Shown: positions 48,687 through 60,136 of the stretch, piece by piece | Layout of the letters: every line of letters starts with the position of its first letter | Numbering within the stretch: the stretch's first letter is position 1 | NCBI RefSeq assembly: GCF_051020975.1 | Contig: NW_027478168.1 | Location: 1-64,000, forward strand | Source: Osmia lignaria lignaria | Lineage: Eukaryota > Arthropoda > Insecta > Hymenoptera > Megachilidae | Length of the DNA: 64,000 nt | Direction of reading: 5' to 3' | Position numbers and translations under genes: made by a program | Notes under the pieces: generated by a model | The model's input: only the letters and a program-made list of their open reading frames with translations | What the model was told of the DNA's origin: nothing | Database searches by the model: none

Positions 48687-50828
48687 ACTATATCTACATT
48701 CGATATAATGTAATATACTTATTCATTCCCACAGATCAATGTCCATTTAATAACAATATCATTATTACCATATCTACATTAGATATAATGTCATATACAG
48801 ATTCATTCCCATAGATCAATGTACATTTAATAACAATATCATTAGTACTATATCTACATTCGGTATAAAGTAATATACTGATTCCATCCCACAGATCAAT
48901 GTACATTTAATACCAATAGCATTGGTGCTATATCTACTTTCGATATAATGTAATATACTGATTCATTCTCACAGATCGATGTACATTTAATAACAATATC
49001 ATTAGTACTATACCTGCATTAGATACGTAATGTACATTTAATAACAGTATCATTATTTCCATATCTACATTCGATATAATGTAATATACTGATTCATTCC
49101 TACAGATCAATGTATATTTAATAACAATATCATTAGTACTATATCTACATTCGGTATGAAGTAATATACTGATTCCTTCCCACAGATCAATGTATATTTA
49201 ATAACAATATCATTAGTACTATATCTACATTAGCTATAATGTCATATACAGATACATTCCAACAGATTGATGTACCTACATTTAATACCAATGTCATTAT
49301 TACCATATCTAAATTAGATATAACGTAATATACTGATTACTACCCACAGATCAATGTACATTTAATAACAATATCATTAGCACTATATCTACATTAGATA
49401 TAATGTAATATACTGATTCATTCCCACAGATCAAGGTACATTTAATAACAATATCATTATTACTATATCTACATTAGATGTAATGTCATATACAGATTCA
49501 TTCCTACAGATGAATGTACATTTAATAGCAATATCATTAGTACTATATCTGCATTCGAAATAATGTAATATACTGATTCATTCCCACAGATCAATGTAGC
49601 TACATTTAATACCAATGTCATTACTACCATAATTAAATTAGATATAATGTAATATACTGATTACTACCCACAGATCACTATACAATTAATAACAATATCA
49701 TTATTACCATATCTACATTAGATATAATGTAATATGCTGAGTGATTACCACAGATCAATGAACATTTAATAACAATATCATTATTACTATATCTACATTA
49801 GATATGTAATGTATATTTAATATCAATATCATTATTACCATATCTACAATAGATATAATGTAATATACTGATTACTACTCACAGATCACTATACAATTAA
49901 TAACAATATCATTATTACCATATCTACATTAGATATAATGTAATATACTGAGTGATTACCACAGATCAATGAACATTTAATAACAATATCATTATTACTA
50001 TATCTACATTAGATATAATGTCATACACTGATTTAGTCCCACAGATCGATGTACATTTAATAACCATATTATTAGTACTGTATCTACATTCGATGTAATG
50101 GAGTATACTTATTCGTTTCCACAGATCAATGTACATTTAATAACAATATCATTGGTATTGTATCTACATTCGGTTTAATTTCACGTACTGATTACTACCC
50201 ACAGATCAATGTACATTTAATAACAATATCATTAGTACTATATCTACATTCGATATAATGCAATATACTGGTTCATTCTCACAGATCAATGTAGATTCAA
50301 TAACAATATCATTAGTAATATATCTACATTCGATACAATGTAATATACTGGTTACTTCTCACAGATCAATGTACGTTTATTAACAATATCATTATTACTA
50401 TATCTACGTTAGATATTATGTCATATAGTGATACATTCCAACAGATCAATGTACATACATTTAGTACCAATGTCATTATTACCACATCTACACTACATAT
50501 AATGTAATATACTGATTACTACCCACAGATCAATGTACCTTTAGTAACAATATCATTGGCACTATATCTACATTTCATATATTGGAATATATTGATTCAT
50601 TCCCACAGAACAATGTACATTTAATAACAATATCATTAGTACTATATCTACATTAGATAGGTAATGTATATTTAATATCAATATCATTATTACCATATCT
50701 ACATTAGATATAAAGTAATATACTGATTACTACCCACAGATCAATGTACCTTTAATAACAATATCATTAGCACTATATTTACATTCGACATAATGTAATA
50801 TACTGATTCATTCCCACAGATCAATGTA
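48687..50828 (-). repeat. SatB array, minus orientation
   Basis: About 2.1 kb of SatB monomers, including 84-bp forms with GTACCTACATTTAATACC (49270) and short forms (for example around 49025 and 49800). It begins at CACTATATCTAC directly after SatC AAAGATACAG and ends at GATCAATGTA, where the non-LTR element starts. I see no gene. Confidence 0.94.
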
Positions 50829-52018
50829 ACCCCTTAGGTATCGATGGACCGGGTCACCGCACTCTACATCGCACCGTTATGGTTTATACTTGTTCTTTTA
50901 TGCTGCTCCCAGCAAAAGGAGAATGCAACACCTGCATACTACCAAAAGATGAGTTTTCGGTTACCGTTGTTTATTATTCAATATCACCGTTTGCTCTATT
51001 TAATTTATATTATTCTTCCTTTGTAGGTTATACAGGTAACTCTTTCTATTCATTACGCTTTGCCAGCCTCTACATTATTCAATTTCTTTCAGACTGCCAC
51101 CACTCCTCATCACCTCCGTTTATTCTTCAATGGGAAGATAATGGGGTATACACCATGACGTCAATGTGCTTTACTGTCTTACGTGTGTTACCTCCAGTAT
51201 CTGTGGTTATACCAAAATAATCGACGTACACGTAAGTACCATACCTTTGTCGTATCCGTTAGCTAAGAACCAGCAATTAAATAAATAATATCCAGTGCTT
51301 GTATAACTAAAATAAGCTATAAATAATGAATAAATAAATAAAGAAATAAAATAACATAAAATAAAATAAAATAAGATAATCCAATAAGTAAATGACTAGA
51401 ATCCAGTATGTAATTAAGTTAAGTAAATACGTAAATAAATAAGATATAATAAAATAGAGTCAATAGGTAAAAACATAAAATCCGTCAAGTAAGTAGATAA
51501 AACCAAGATAATAAATAATAAATAAATCAGTATAACAAATTGATGGTAATTACGTAACCATTTAGATAAAATTATTGTCAATATATATAATAAGTAAAGT
51601 TGGATGAATAAGCTCTATTCATCCCCACAGATACTGTATCCACTGCCTTGTAGTTTAATTTAATTACCAATTTCTTTTAAGGCTTTAAGAATTCACATGC
51701 ATTAGGTTCAGTATACTAATTACCTTAATTAATTTAGCACCACGTATACACCATACCATTTTTCAGGTGAGGACTTAATCTATCGCGGCCACCATCAGCG
51801 TTGCTGCTATGGGATATGAATCATCTATTGTATTTAATTAACCAAGTCATCCGGAGTTTCCAGTTGGGAACTCCTGCCACCGTTTACGAACCGTTACCCA
51901 TTTTGAGGCCGAACTAGCATATTGCGGCTCTTAACTCTTTATCTTTATCTGAATGGTACGATGATTTTCTTTCCTTTTGTTACTATTATTCTTATCTTTA
52001 TTGTTTTCTCCTTTAGTA
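50829..52018 (-). other. Presumed 3' untranslated region of the non-LTR element
   Basis: About 1.2 kb between the ORF2 stop and SatB. It contains an A-rich stretch of AAATA/AAAATA-type repeats at about 51280-51540 on the + strand, which is T-rich in the element's sense strand and so is not a poly(A) tail. It also contains a perfect 9-bp hairpin at 51602-51624. The 113-codon + strand ORF at 50879-51220 has no recognisable feature and is probably fortuitous. Confidence 0.5.
51602..51624. other. Perfect 9-bp stem-loop in the element's 3' region
   Basis: GGATGAATA (51602-51610), loop AGCTC, TATTCATCC (51616-51624). The stem is perfect and AT-rich, so it is modest in stability. In several non-LTR clades a 3' stem-loop is recognised by the element's own RT; a role here is only a suggestion. 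Confidence 0.6.
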
Positions 52019-55000
52019 TTATCTTCCTGTTCCTGAATTTGCATTTTGTGTTTGTCTTCCCCATTCTTTCCTAATTTTTTTCCGGTGTGTTTTCTCCCAT
52101 TTCTCTTTTTGCGATATACCTACAGCGCAGAATTTCCTAATTGATGCGTTGGTTTTATCCCTTTTCAGTAAGTGTCCGATGTTTTGAATTTCCCATTTTT
52201 CTGGATGTACTTCTTTTTCCAGCGCCATCCTCTTCATTTTCCATCTTGGACACGTGAAGAGAGTATGTTCTGCGTCATCGAACAAATCCTCACAGAACCA
52301 ACACTCTGGTGTCCTTTCCTTACCAATCTTCGCTAGGAAAGCCCCAAAGCATCCATGGCCAGTCAGTGCTTGTACTAGTTGATGATCTAAGAGAGGTATT
52401 CCCCCACTATTCCATTCACCAATGTCACTAACTATCTTGTTAGTTCATCTGCCTTTATCCATGTTAGTCCATTCCTCTTGCCATTCTCTTTTTGTTGTTT
52501 TAGTCTCTTCTTCCACAATCTCTTTATTAATCCGGTTATTATCTTTTCCGTTGTTTTGTTCAAGCTTCCCCTTTTCTTGTGCCTCCCTTATTTTAACGTA
52601 TATACGTGCAATTTCCTTTGCTGTATAATCCCAAGGCACGTTCCCGGTTATTATACATAAGACTTCCGTAGACACTGTTCTGTAGGCCTTGCAAATTCTG
52701 TTTAGCGGTAGCCTCTGCGCGTCCCTTAGTTTTTTCGTGTTCAGTTTATATGTCAGTGCCCTGGCCTAAATTGCCGCACCATACATCACCACTCATTTCA
52801 CAACATTATAATACAGTATCCTGGCTTTTGGACCTGCTCCTCTTGTGTTTTTCATCAGGAGGCTTAGATGCATCGCGTATTTACTCGATTTTTCAGTCGC
52901 GTTCTCAATATGCTGCTTAAATACTTGGTTGCATTCAAAAGTAACCCCAAGGTATTTAGCCGCCTTGCACACCGGTATTTGATTTCCCTCGATTTCCACC
53001 GGGATACCCTCAGGATTTTTTCTTCCCGTCAGCAATATGGTTTCCGATTTTTGCGGCGCCAGGTCAAGGCCTTCCCCCTTGTACCAGTCTACCATATCTC
53101 TTATTGTGGCATTGGCCGTGTATTTCATTCTTTCCAGATCCTTATCAATTATTACAATACCTATATCGTCAGCAAATGCCACCAAGTAGACATTTCTTCT
53201 AAGACGTATTTTCGGCAAGCCATCGTATACGAGGTTCCACATAAATGGTCCAATTATCGACCCCTATGGAACCCCTCCAAATACCTCTATTTTTTCATGT
53301 CCATCATCTGTGTTTATGACTAGCCACCGGTCACTCAAATAAGACTCAGTCATTTTTATTATTTTCCTGGGAAATCTTTTCCTCTTCATCTCACGGATGA
53401 CGCTTTTCCACCTCAGGGAGTTGAATGCATTTTTGACGTCCAGTAGGATTAGAAGGCAATGTCTGCGCTCTTTTTTTGCCTTGTCCCAATATCCCATCAC
53501 CTTCTCCATGGCTTGAACGGTTCCTAAACCCTTCCTGAACCCATATTGGTGCGGCGACAAATCATCCCTCCTGATTGCCTCATGTAATCTATTTTTAACA
53601 ATATGCTCCAATATTTTCGCGATATTGGAGGCAATGCATAGTGGTCTGTAGTCAGACGGCTTCACTACGTTAATCCCTGTGCCTTCCTTAATTGTTGACT
53701 TACCTTTTGGTAGAAGCACTAGTCTGGTGGTTTTCCATTCTACAGGCCAGTGACCCAGATCCATGCATTTGTTTAGTAATCTAGTCCAGAAAGAGGTCGC
53801 ACCAAGTCCTACAGCCCTTGCAGCCGCAGCAGGGATACCGTCAGGGCCTGGTGCTTTTTTAACCGCTATTTTTCTACATCCTAGAATTACTTCCATATCC
53901 GTTATTTTATCCTCATTTTCCTCTACGGTTTCTATGCGCTCACCAGTGTTCATTTCCAACTCGTTCTCATTTCCAGCTATGTCTACGTTATTTGTCGGTG
54001 GCTTCATACAAAAGAGACCATCTACCACTATTTTAATCTGTTCTGAGTTTAATTTAATTGGTGGAGTACTCCCGTTGATTTGCTTAATCACTGTTTTGTA
54101 CGGTCTACCCCATACATCCCTATCTACTGTGTCAATCAATTTCTCCCACGCCCCTTTTTTGGCCGTCCTAATTTCCCTATTAAGCTCCTTCTTTGCCCTC
54201 TTAAGCTCGTCTTGACGTAACGTTATGACCCCACTATTCTTTTTCCTATTTTCCCGGGTCACCTTCCTACGCGCACTGTTAGCTCTCTTCCTGAGGTTTA
54301 AGATTTCGACAGACCACCAATGCACCGGGGTTTTGTTAAACATTCTACCTTCCTTCTTCTTACACTTATTACTAATACTCTGGATCTCCCTCATCACAGC
54401 ATCAATATCCTCTCTATTTTCCCCAATACTGTAACTCACTATCTCCGAATTTCTTTAAAAACATTTCCACAAATTTGTCTTTATCTACCTTTCTAACATT
54501 ATCGTTCAAGACTAATTTATTGCTTTTTTCAGGTTCATCGATTACTATAGTGTGCAGCAGGTATTGATGGTCCGATCCAGTAAATTCGGTAAGGACATTA
54601 CTTGCTACTACTTTATGGCTCAGCCTTGTATCTGTTATTAAAAGATCTATTTTTGTACCTGCTCCTCTGGTGCAGGTGTTTCCCCCTTCAGTCATTATGT
54701 ATATCAGATCTAGATTTGCCATAAATTCTAATAATTTTCTACCTCTAGGGTTCCACATCCTGCCACCCCAGAGTAGGGACTTGCTGTTGAAGTCTCCGGC
54801 CAAGATGACTCCAGCCCATTTTTTAGCTTTAATAATATCAGCGATTTCGTCTAATCTACCATCGACTGTATTATCATCAATATTCGGCGATATATAGCTA
54901 CTAATTATGAGGTAGTTGTTGTAACTGATTGCAACCATTCCTATCCCCTGTTTAACTATATTAATGTCTTTAACTCTGGCTATACCCTTGCTCGTGATCC

Positions 55001-55220
55001 ATATAGCAGCATCCCCTTTACAATCCTTAAACCAATAATTTTTGCTTTTGCTTTTGTTTTGTTCTGCAATCATGATCACGTCCGGAGATACTTTCTCGAC
55101 TGTTCCTTTTAGCAGGTCCTGAGCCAGCCTGCATTTATTCAAGTTAATTTGTAATATTTTAATTTTGAATTTTATTTGCATTTCTTTCCAATTGCTATCG
55201 CCTCCTTGTACTGTGGGCAT
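52019..55220 (-). pseudogene. Non-LTR retrotransposon ORF2 (endonuclease-reverse transcriptase), broken
   Basis: ORF2 would encode the enzyme that nicks the target and copies element RNA in place. Residues 1-240 are an AP-like endonuclease with INLNKC near the start, Glu53 (IAEQN), Asp143/Asn145 (AGDFN), Asp192 (KIDLL) and Ser216-Asp217-His218 (SDHQ), so its catalytic set is intact. The RT follows with KAPGPDGIP, SDYRPLCI, HQYGFRKG, motif A (LLDVKNAF), motif B (GVP then a stop, then GS), motif C (FADD) and KYLGV. A CX2CX8HX4C motif (CWFC...HTLFTC) is near the C-terminus. The defects are one frameshift near 54440-54455 between the two domains, and in-frame stops at 53264-53266 (TAG, at the Gln of GVPQGS), 52793-52795 (TGA), 52766-52768 (TAG, at the Trp of a YGAxIW motif) and 52445-52447 (TGA). 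The span of 3202 nt equals 1067 codons plus one base, which fits a single one-base insertion. It cannot make a full enzyme. Confidence 0.88.
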
Positions 55221-56866
55221 TTCAGCGAGCCCGCTATATGGTTCAGCTCTACTCCACTACTGCCTTTTTCTTCGCAAGGTCTGCACCTCGCTTTTTCAGC
55301 TCTGTATTCTGTCATTACGTGCCCTTTCTCGCCACACCTTCTGCATATCCTTATGCCTTCTGCGAGTGCACACCTAACCGCCACATGTCCCATATTGTGA
55401 CATTTGTAACATCTTGTGACATTTGGTAGCTGTCTCACTCTACAGTATACCCATCCTATTTTGATCTTATTTTCTTTAATATGATTCGTAATGTCCCCTG
55501 GTCCTTCCACTATCGCTACTTGGGTGCCCATGTAAGCCGTCCTAATGCTTTTCCCCCTGAAAGTTCCTTTTGCGAGGCCCGTTTCCCTTGCTATGCTCTC
55601 TATTACTTCGTCGAGCTCAGCTCCCAGGTCAATGTCCAATATTTCCAGTGTTGTCTTAGGGATCAATCTCCTAATCACCGTCTCAGCTCCCATGCTTTTT
55701 ATAACTTTATCGTGGAATTCGGAGCTATCTATTTTCTCCTCAAATTCAACCAGAATGTCACCGGCCCTGATTTGCCGTATTCTTTTGATTCCTTTGACTT
55801 CCTTCCCCATTTTATTCCTAAGATCTTTGGTCACCTCGGCGTACGAGCGCTCGTTGTCCACCTTGATAGTCACTGCTTCGTTTCTTTTTGTTCCTATTGT
55901 CTTCCTTTGCTTATCCCTCAGCTTCTTATTGTCAATGCCATCTTTATTCATTTTCATTCCCGAATCCTCCTTATTCCCCATTTTCTTCCTCCTTGTCTTT
56001 ACTACCTCCCAATCGGAGTCCGACGAGACTCCTTCATTACCTTTTAGTATTTGCACTTTCCTAATTATTGGTAGTGCTCTATTCTCCCTGTTTACTATTC
56101 TGGTCTTTTTGATCTGCGTTTCCATCTCTGGTGGTGTCGTTTTCTTCCTCTTGTTTGTTCTTCTAGTAATTTCCCTATCGCTTTCCATTATATCATTATT
56201 GCTTCTCCACACATTATCATATTCCATTGTTTTCATTAGTTTTCCTTGTTCGTGTTCCTCTCTATTTTTGCACTGTTTCTTTTCATCCCTGTACACTCTA
56301 GTAGCTGCTTCCAGCAATTCTTTTGCTCTGTCTAGCTCCTGGCCCATTTCTATACTCGCCTTTTCTGCCATCGGGTTAGCATTGTTATCCCTCTGCAGAT
56401 AGATACTAACCATATCATTTGATGCCTTAAGCATCCTCAGAATTTGGTGAATTGCCATCAGAGTTATGTCAAGTCCTCCAATTTCATTCTTTTCGTCGGA
56501 GGGCACAGCTTCCTCTGGTTGGACTTCCGTATGAGTTACTTTGATCGGCGTTTCCTCCGTGTTCTCGTTTCCACCTGTAAATACCATATCATCTTCATCC
56601 CCCGTTAAGTCTGGATCGGCACTCATGCTTTCCTGTCCAATTTTGGTCGGGCTTCTTGAGAGTGTACGTGATGGTCTAAACACCGCCCTCAGATCATGGT
56701 GAACTCTATCACTGAGCTTAACCTTGGTTTCCTCCTTTGCATTAGCTTTGTCACTACTGTCTCCTATGATGATCCTATTTATTTCAAACACATTGCTTTC
56801 TTCTGTTGCTTTATTCATTTCCTTTTTTCTACCTATGCTCATCGTCCTACATTCAGCTCTAGTCAT
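55172..56866 (-). CDS. Non-LTR retrotransposon ORF1 (gag-like nucleic-acid-binding protein)
   Basis: A 564-residue open frame. In the R1 clade, ORF1 proteins bind the element's RNA and help form the ribonucleoprotein that enters the nucleus. The N-terminal two thirds are hydrophilic and rich in Lys, Arg and Glu, with basic stretches such as TNKRKKTT and KTRRKKMGNK. The C-terminal third has three zinc knuckles: CX2CX4HX4C at about residues 486-499 (CYKCHNMGHVAVRC), a second at 508-521 (CRRCGEKGHVMTEY), and an extended CX2CX11HX6C at 528-550. The second knuckle has Tyr where the last Cys should be, so it probably no longer binds zinc normally. The start is the first ATG after an in-frame TGA 18 bp upstream. 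The last 49 bp overlap the start of ORF2 in another frame, a common arrangement in this clade. The frame is unbroken, unlike ORF2. Confidence 0.85.
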   Translation of the reverse strand: MTRAECRTMSIGRKKEMNKATEESNVFEINRIIIGDSSDKANAKEETKVKLSDRVHHDLRAVFRPSRTLSRSPTKIGQESMSADPDLTGDEDDMVFTGGNENTEETPIKVTHTEVQPEEAVPSDEKNEIGGLDITLMAIHQILRMLKASNDMVSIYLQRDNNANPMAEKASIEMGQELDRAKELLEAATRVYRDEKKQCKNREEHEQGKLMKTMEYDNVWRSNNDIMESDREITRRTNKRKKTTPPEMETQIKKTRIVNRENRALPIIRKVQILKGNEGVSSDSDWEVVKTRRKKMGNKEDSGMKMNKDGIDNKKLRDKQRKTIGTKRNEAVTIKVDNERSYAEVTKDLRNKMGKEVKGIKRIRQIRAGDILVEFEEKIDSSEFHDKVIKSMGAETVIRRLIPKTTLEILDIDLGAELDEVIESIARETGLAKGTFRGKSIRTAYMGTQVAIVEGPGDITNHIKENKIKIGWVYCRVRQLPNVTRCYKCHNMGHVAVRCALAEGIRICRRCGEKGHVMTEYRAEKARCRPCEEKGSSGVELNHIAGSLKCPQYKEAIAIGKKCK

Positions 56867-59267
56867 TATTTTTGTCGTATTTCAGTCCAATCCAAAAGGG
56901 TAGTTTGTCATTTCTTTTTAATAGTCGCTTTATTCTTTTGTACCTTTACGCATTTCTTGTATATTCCCTTTCCTTATTTGTATGTTCTAGGACCGGGTTA
57001 CTCCTATTGTTACTATGCCCATTCATAATTCGCGGTTATGTCATGCGAATTGACGCAGTTCGGACGTGTGTCACTGCGCGACTAATACGCACTACTCTGA
57101 CCCAGGCACGCACTACTTCCGATTTCATTCATAGTTTCATTGAATACGCTCTTACGAATGGCAATAATTTTTACGCCGCGATTTACTTCATATTAGACTT
57201 AGTTGTGTACATAGAATTAAAGGAGTATCCAGTACTGTGTCTAGATGTGTTAAAGTGATCATGTGCACTTTGTTCTTCAGTCCTCGCATTTGTATCAGTG
57301 CTAGTTGACCGAGTTTACAATATGTTTAGCCAGTGGTTTGGTTGTTTAGTTATCTAGTTTGTTCATATTAATCCCTGCCCTGCACTTGTGTATCCCTTCC
57401 AGTATAGATTCCCATTTTCCTTTATACTTACCTTGTCTTGCCTACCTTCTTTCTGTACGCTAGTTACATGTGCAGGTGTACGCTTTATGAGTATTATTTT
57501 ATATAAGACTTCTTTTCCTCCTTGTATTACCCTATCTCAGCTGTACAATTCTTGTTTTGCCCCCAGTCACACCGACTAACAGGTTTACCTACTGGATTCT
57601 CAATATTTCTACTATTACCCTCCTCTTTATTCTTATTAAAGTTCAGACTTATCGTATTATACTGTCATAGTATGCATCCTATAACTTTCCCCATTTTCTT
57701 TAATTATTAGAGCATTATGTTGGAACCTTCAGTATCTTTTGTTACGGACCATGCCTTTCATCTATTCCCATAGCGCTCAATAACGCTACTTTTCCTATTA
57801 CACGGTATCCCTGCGGCTTTAATTACTTTGTGTATACAATTATAGTCTATTATATTTATCTTGATTAGTTCCCCGGTCTATAGTCTACTTTATACATCCA
57901 TATTGCTGTTCAAAACTAATATACTGACCTTTATTATTTACTAGTTTATTCTATGACTTATGCCCAAGTCGCGTGATATTTCCTCTCTATACTGTCTGAA
58001 GTTTTTCTTAACGTACTTGATTTAATTTATTTATTTAGGCAACTTACTGTTCTATCTATCATCCTATTCTCTCTATAATTCATAATTACTTACTTTCCAT
58101 GCTTTGCTTGTTTTAATATTTCTTACCCTTATTCAGAAGTTTATAACCCACTTCTTCTTTTACCAACCATACCTACAGTAACCACCCTTACTTTTTGCCT
58201 TAGTTTCAGGAAACTTTCCCTAGTTTCGTGTCAATTAGTTCTTACGCCTTTCCTTATCTCAGGTCCAAACCGCATTTAAATACTCTCCTCGTATACCGTA
58301 TTACCGGTTCATCAAAGTTGCTACCTTTTATATTAGTACAGTTTCAGGCTGTTTTGCATTATCTGTTGGTCTACTCAAGCCTTGTTTTAGCTTATCATTC
58401 CGTTCACTACATTTACGGTAAATCTTTACTCCGTTTCGCTTAACCTGTTTGAATATTCTGCTCATTACCCTATTTCTTCGGTCTGTTAGGTTATTATATA
58501 GTATTATCCAGCTCTCTTCATTAAATTGGTTGTCATCACTTAACGTAAAGCCTTCCTATCTGTCCTAGCCAACCTTTTGGGTTCAAAATATGCGTTGATA
58601 GAAATTATAAACTGTGCTACATTTAACTTTCATTTCTTGTCTTTTTGTACACTTAACATGTTTTACCTATTAATTTGACCCATTTATGTTACCTATTATT
58701 CCTAATAAGGCTTATTCATTCGCTATACCTGTTAATTTACTTTAATTTAACCCTTATTCATGTTTCAGTCAGCTGATATTATGACGCAGACCTCATATTA
58801 CCATTTAATACCTTCCTACATTGAAAACTCATTAATTATCGGTTTGATTTTCCGCTGATGTAACTCAGTGCACCATAAGCTGTGTTTTAATGCTCTTTTT
58901 CCCCAATTTAAGTTAGATTTATGCACAAAGGTTTTAAACAACAGCACTTGTCATCAGTCAGTTTCCATGCACATGTTGTGTATCAGAATTATTACCTTAG
59001 GCAGGTTTTCTCCCTTATTCATCCAATTTTATGTTGACATATTATATGGTTGTGAGGTTACTCTGAACCGTGTTTTAAGTAGTCACTTTCATTTATGTAT
59101 TGACTTAATATATAATGAATTATTATGTACATTGAAGCTGTAGGTGTCATTCTACCTATTCCGACCCTTTTCCCACCTGTTTTCAACTTCCATCGATATC
59201 TATCTTGTTTACATACCCGGAGTGCTTTATCGGCATGTTCGCACGCATAGATGGACGGGACCGGACT
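56867..59267 (-). other. Presumed 5' leader of the non-LTR element
   Basis: About 2.4 kb of non-satellite, T-rich sequence (A-rich in the element's sense strand) lies between the ORF1 start and SatB. No convincing coding frame exists on either strand; the short ORFs have no recognisable motif. Its composition continues from ORF1 without a break. Long 5' leaders are known in some R1-clade elements, so I read it as untranslated leader, but an unrelated insert cannot be excluded. Confidence 0.5.
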
Positions 59268-59410
59268 ATTGGTACTATATCTACATTCGATATAATGTAA
59301 TATACTGATTCATGCCCACAGATCAATGTACATTTAATAACAATATCATTATTACCATATCTACATTAGATGTAATGTAATATACTGATTCATTCCCACA
59401 GATCAATGTA
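59268..59410 (-). repeat. SatB fragment between two mobile elements
   Basis: Just under two SatB monomers in minus orientation. It begins at ATTGGTACTATATCTAC and ends at GATCAATGTA, where the foldback element starts. Confidence 0.93.
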
Positions 59411-59844
59411 CAGGGTGTAAAAAAATTAAATGTCACGACCTATATGGGGTGATTCTACACCTCTGGATCGGTGGAGATCTGTCAAAGAAAGCGACCGCAA
59501 AATTGACCTTGACCCCTAATTTCAAGGTCAAATTTTTTTATTGGCTTATCGTATAGTGCTCATCGAGGGGATAAAAAGTCTGAAAGGAACCATGTGCCGG
59601 AAATCAACCCTTCCCCTAGAAAAAAGCCGTCAAAGTTTCCCTATACGTTAATGCATTAAACGTTGAGTCGCGCGGTACCCCTCTCCAGTGATCTTGGCGC
59701 ATCAGTCTCGCGTATCGCTCGAATTTCATGCTATAGGATAATTCTTGAATTTCAATCACAATGCCAGCATATAGGAAGGGTGAATTCTAAGAGAGCATAT
59801 TTAAAAAGACAAAATAACTACTGCGTTTAAATGAAAATAAAAAT
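59411..59844 (+). repeat. Left inverted arm of the foldback element
   Basis: Pairs with 60137-60569. It contains an internal 10-bp inverted repeat, TTGACCTTGA, nine bases, TCAAGGTCAA (about 59501-59529), so the arm can also fold on itself. Confidence 0.9.
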
Positions 59845-60136
59845 TTCGTCCCGCTTCGTCAATAGCACACCCGTCCGTCAACAGATAATTAAATTATTTT
59901 AATTAAATTATTTTATCACATTTATTACCTTATTATATTTATTATCATATTACATATTATTTTTTATATTATGTTATATCATATATTATTACTTTTTATA
60001 CTATTATTTTATATAATTCTTTTCTATTATATTTTTATTATTATTGTATTACTTTTATTATTGTTATTTATATATTATATTACTTATCATACTTGTATCA
60101 TATTATATTATATTACGAATGTTTCGATTAAATTCA
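59845..60136. other. AT-rich loop of the foldback element
   Basis: The first 40 bp or so are of mixed composition (CGTCCCGCTTCGTCAATAGC). The rest is almost pure A/T of the TATTATATTTATTATCATAT kind. A 63-codon ORF across it at 59971-60162 is low-complexity and not a gene. Confidence 0.85.

Larger units (their letters stand above)
50829..59267 (-). mobile_element. R1-clade-like non-LTR retrotransposon, minus strand, defective
   Basis: An 8.4-kb insert interrupts SatB and carries two overlapping ORFs in the order gag-like ORF1, then endonuclease/reverse transcriptase ORF2, on the minus strand. Three CCHC knuckles in ORF1, an apurinic-type endonuclease at the start of ORF2, an RT with YRPL, PGPDG and FADD motifs, and a CX2CX8HX4C motif near the ORF2 C-terminus together are typical of the R1 clade (R1, TRAS, SART, Waldo relatives). 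If the element fills the gap, it has about 2.4 kb of 5' leader and 1.2 kb of 3' sequence. No LTRs, no clear poly(A) and no flanking target duplication are seen. Instead, about 16-17 bp of the SatB monomer between GATCAATGTA (left) and ATTGGTACTATA (right) is missing. The outer limits are inferred from where SatB stops; part of the ends could be other DNA. Confidence 0.82.

Noticed and set aside
50879..51220. 113-residue + strand ORF left of the retrotransposon ORFs.
   Set aside because: It is antisense to the element, in its presumed 3' region, with no domain or repeat-family signature.
51280..51540. A-rich AAATA repeats as a poly(A) tail of the retrotransposon.
   Set aside because: They are on the + strand, whereas the element is on the minus strand, and they lie inside its presumed 3' region, not at the end.
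53763..56402. Long + strand ORFs (150-285 residues) opposite ORF1 and ORF2.
   Set aside because: They are antisense shadows of the A-rich retrotransposon coding strand, giving Leu/Ser/Phe-rich peptides.
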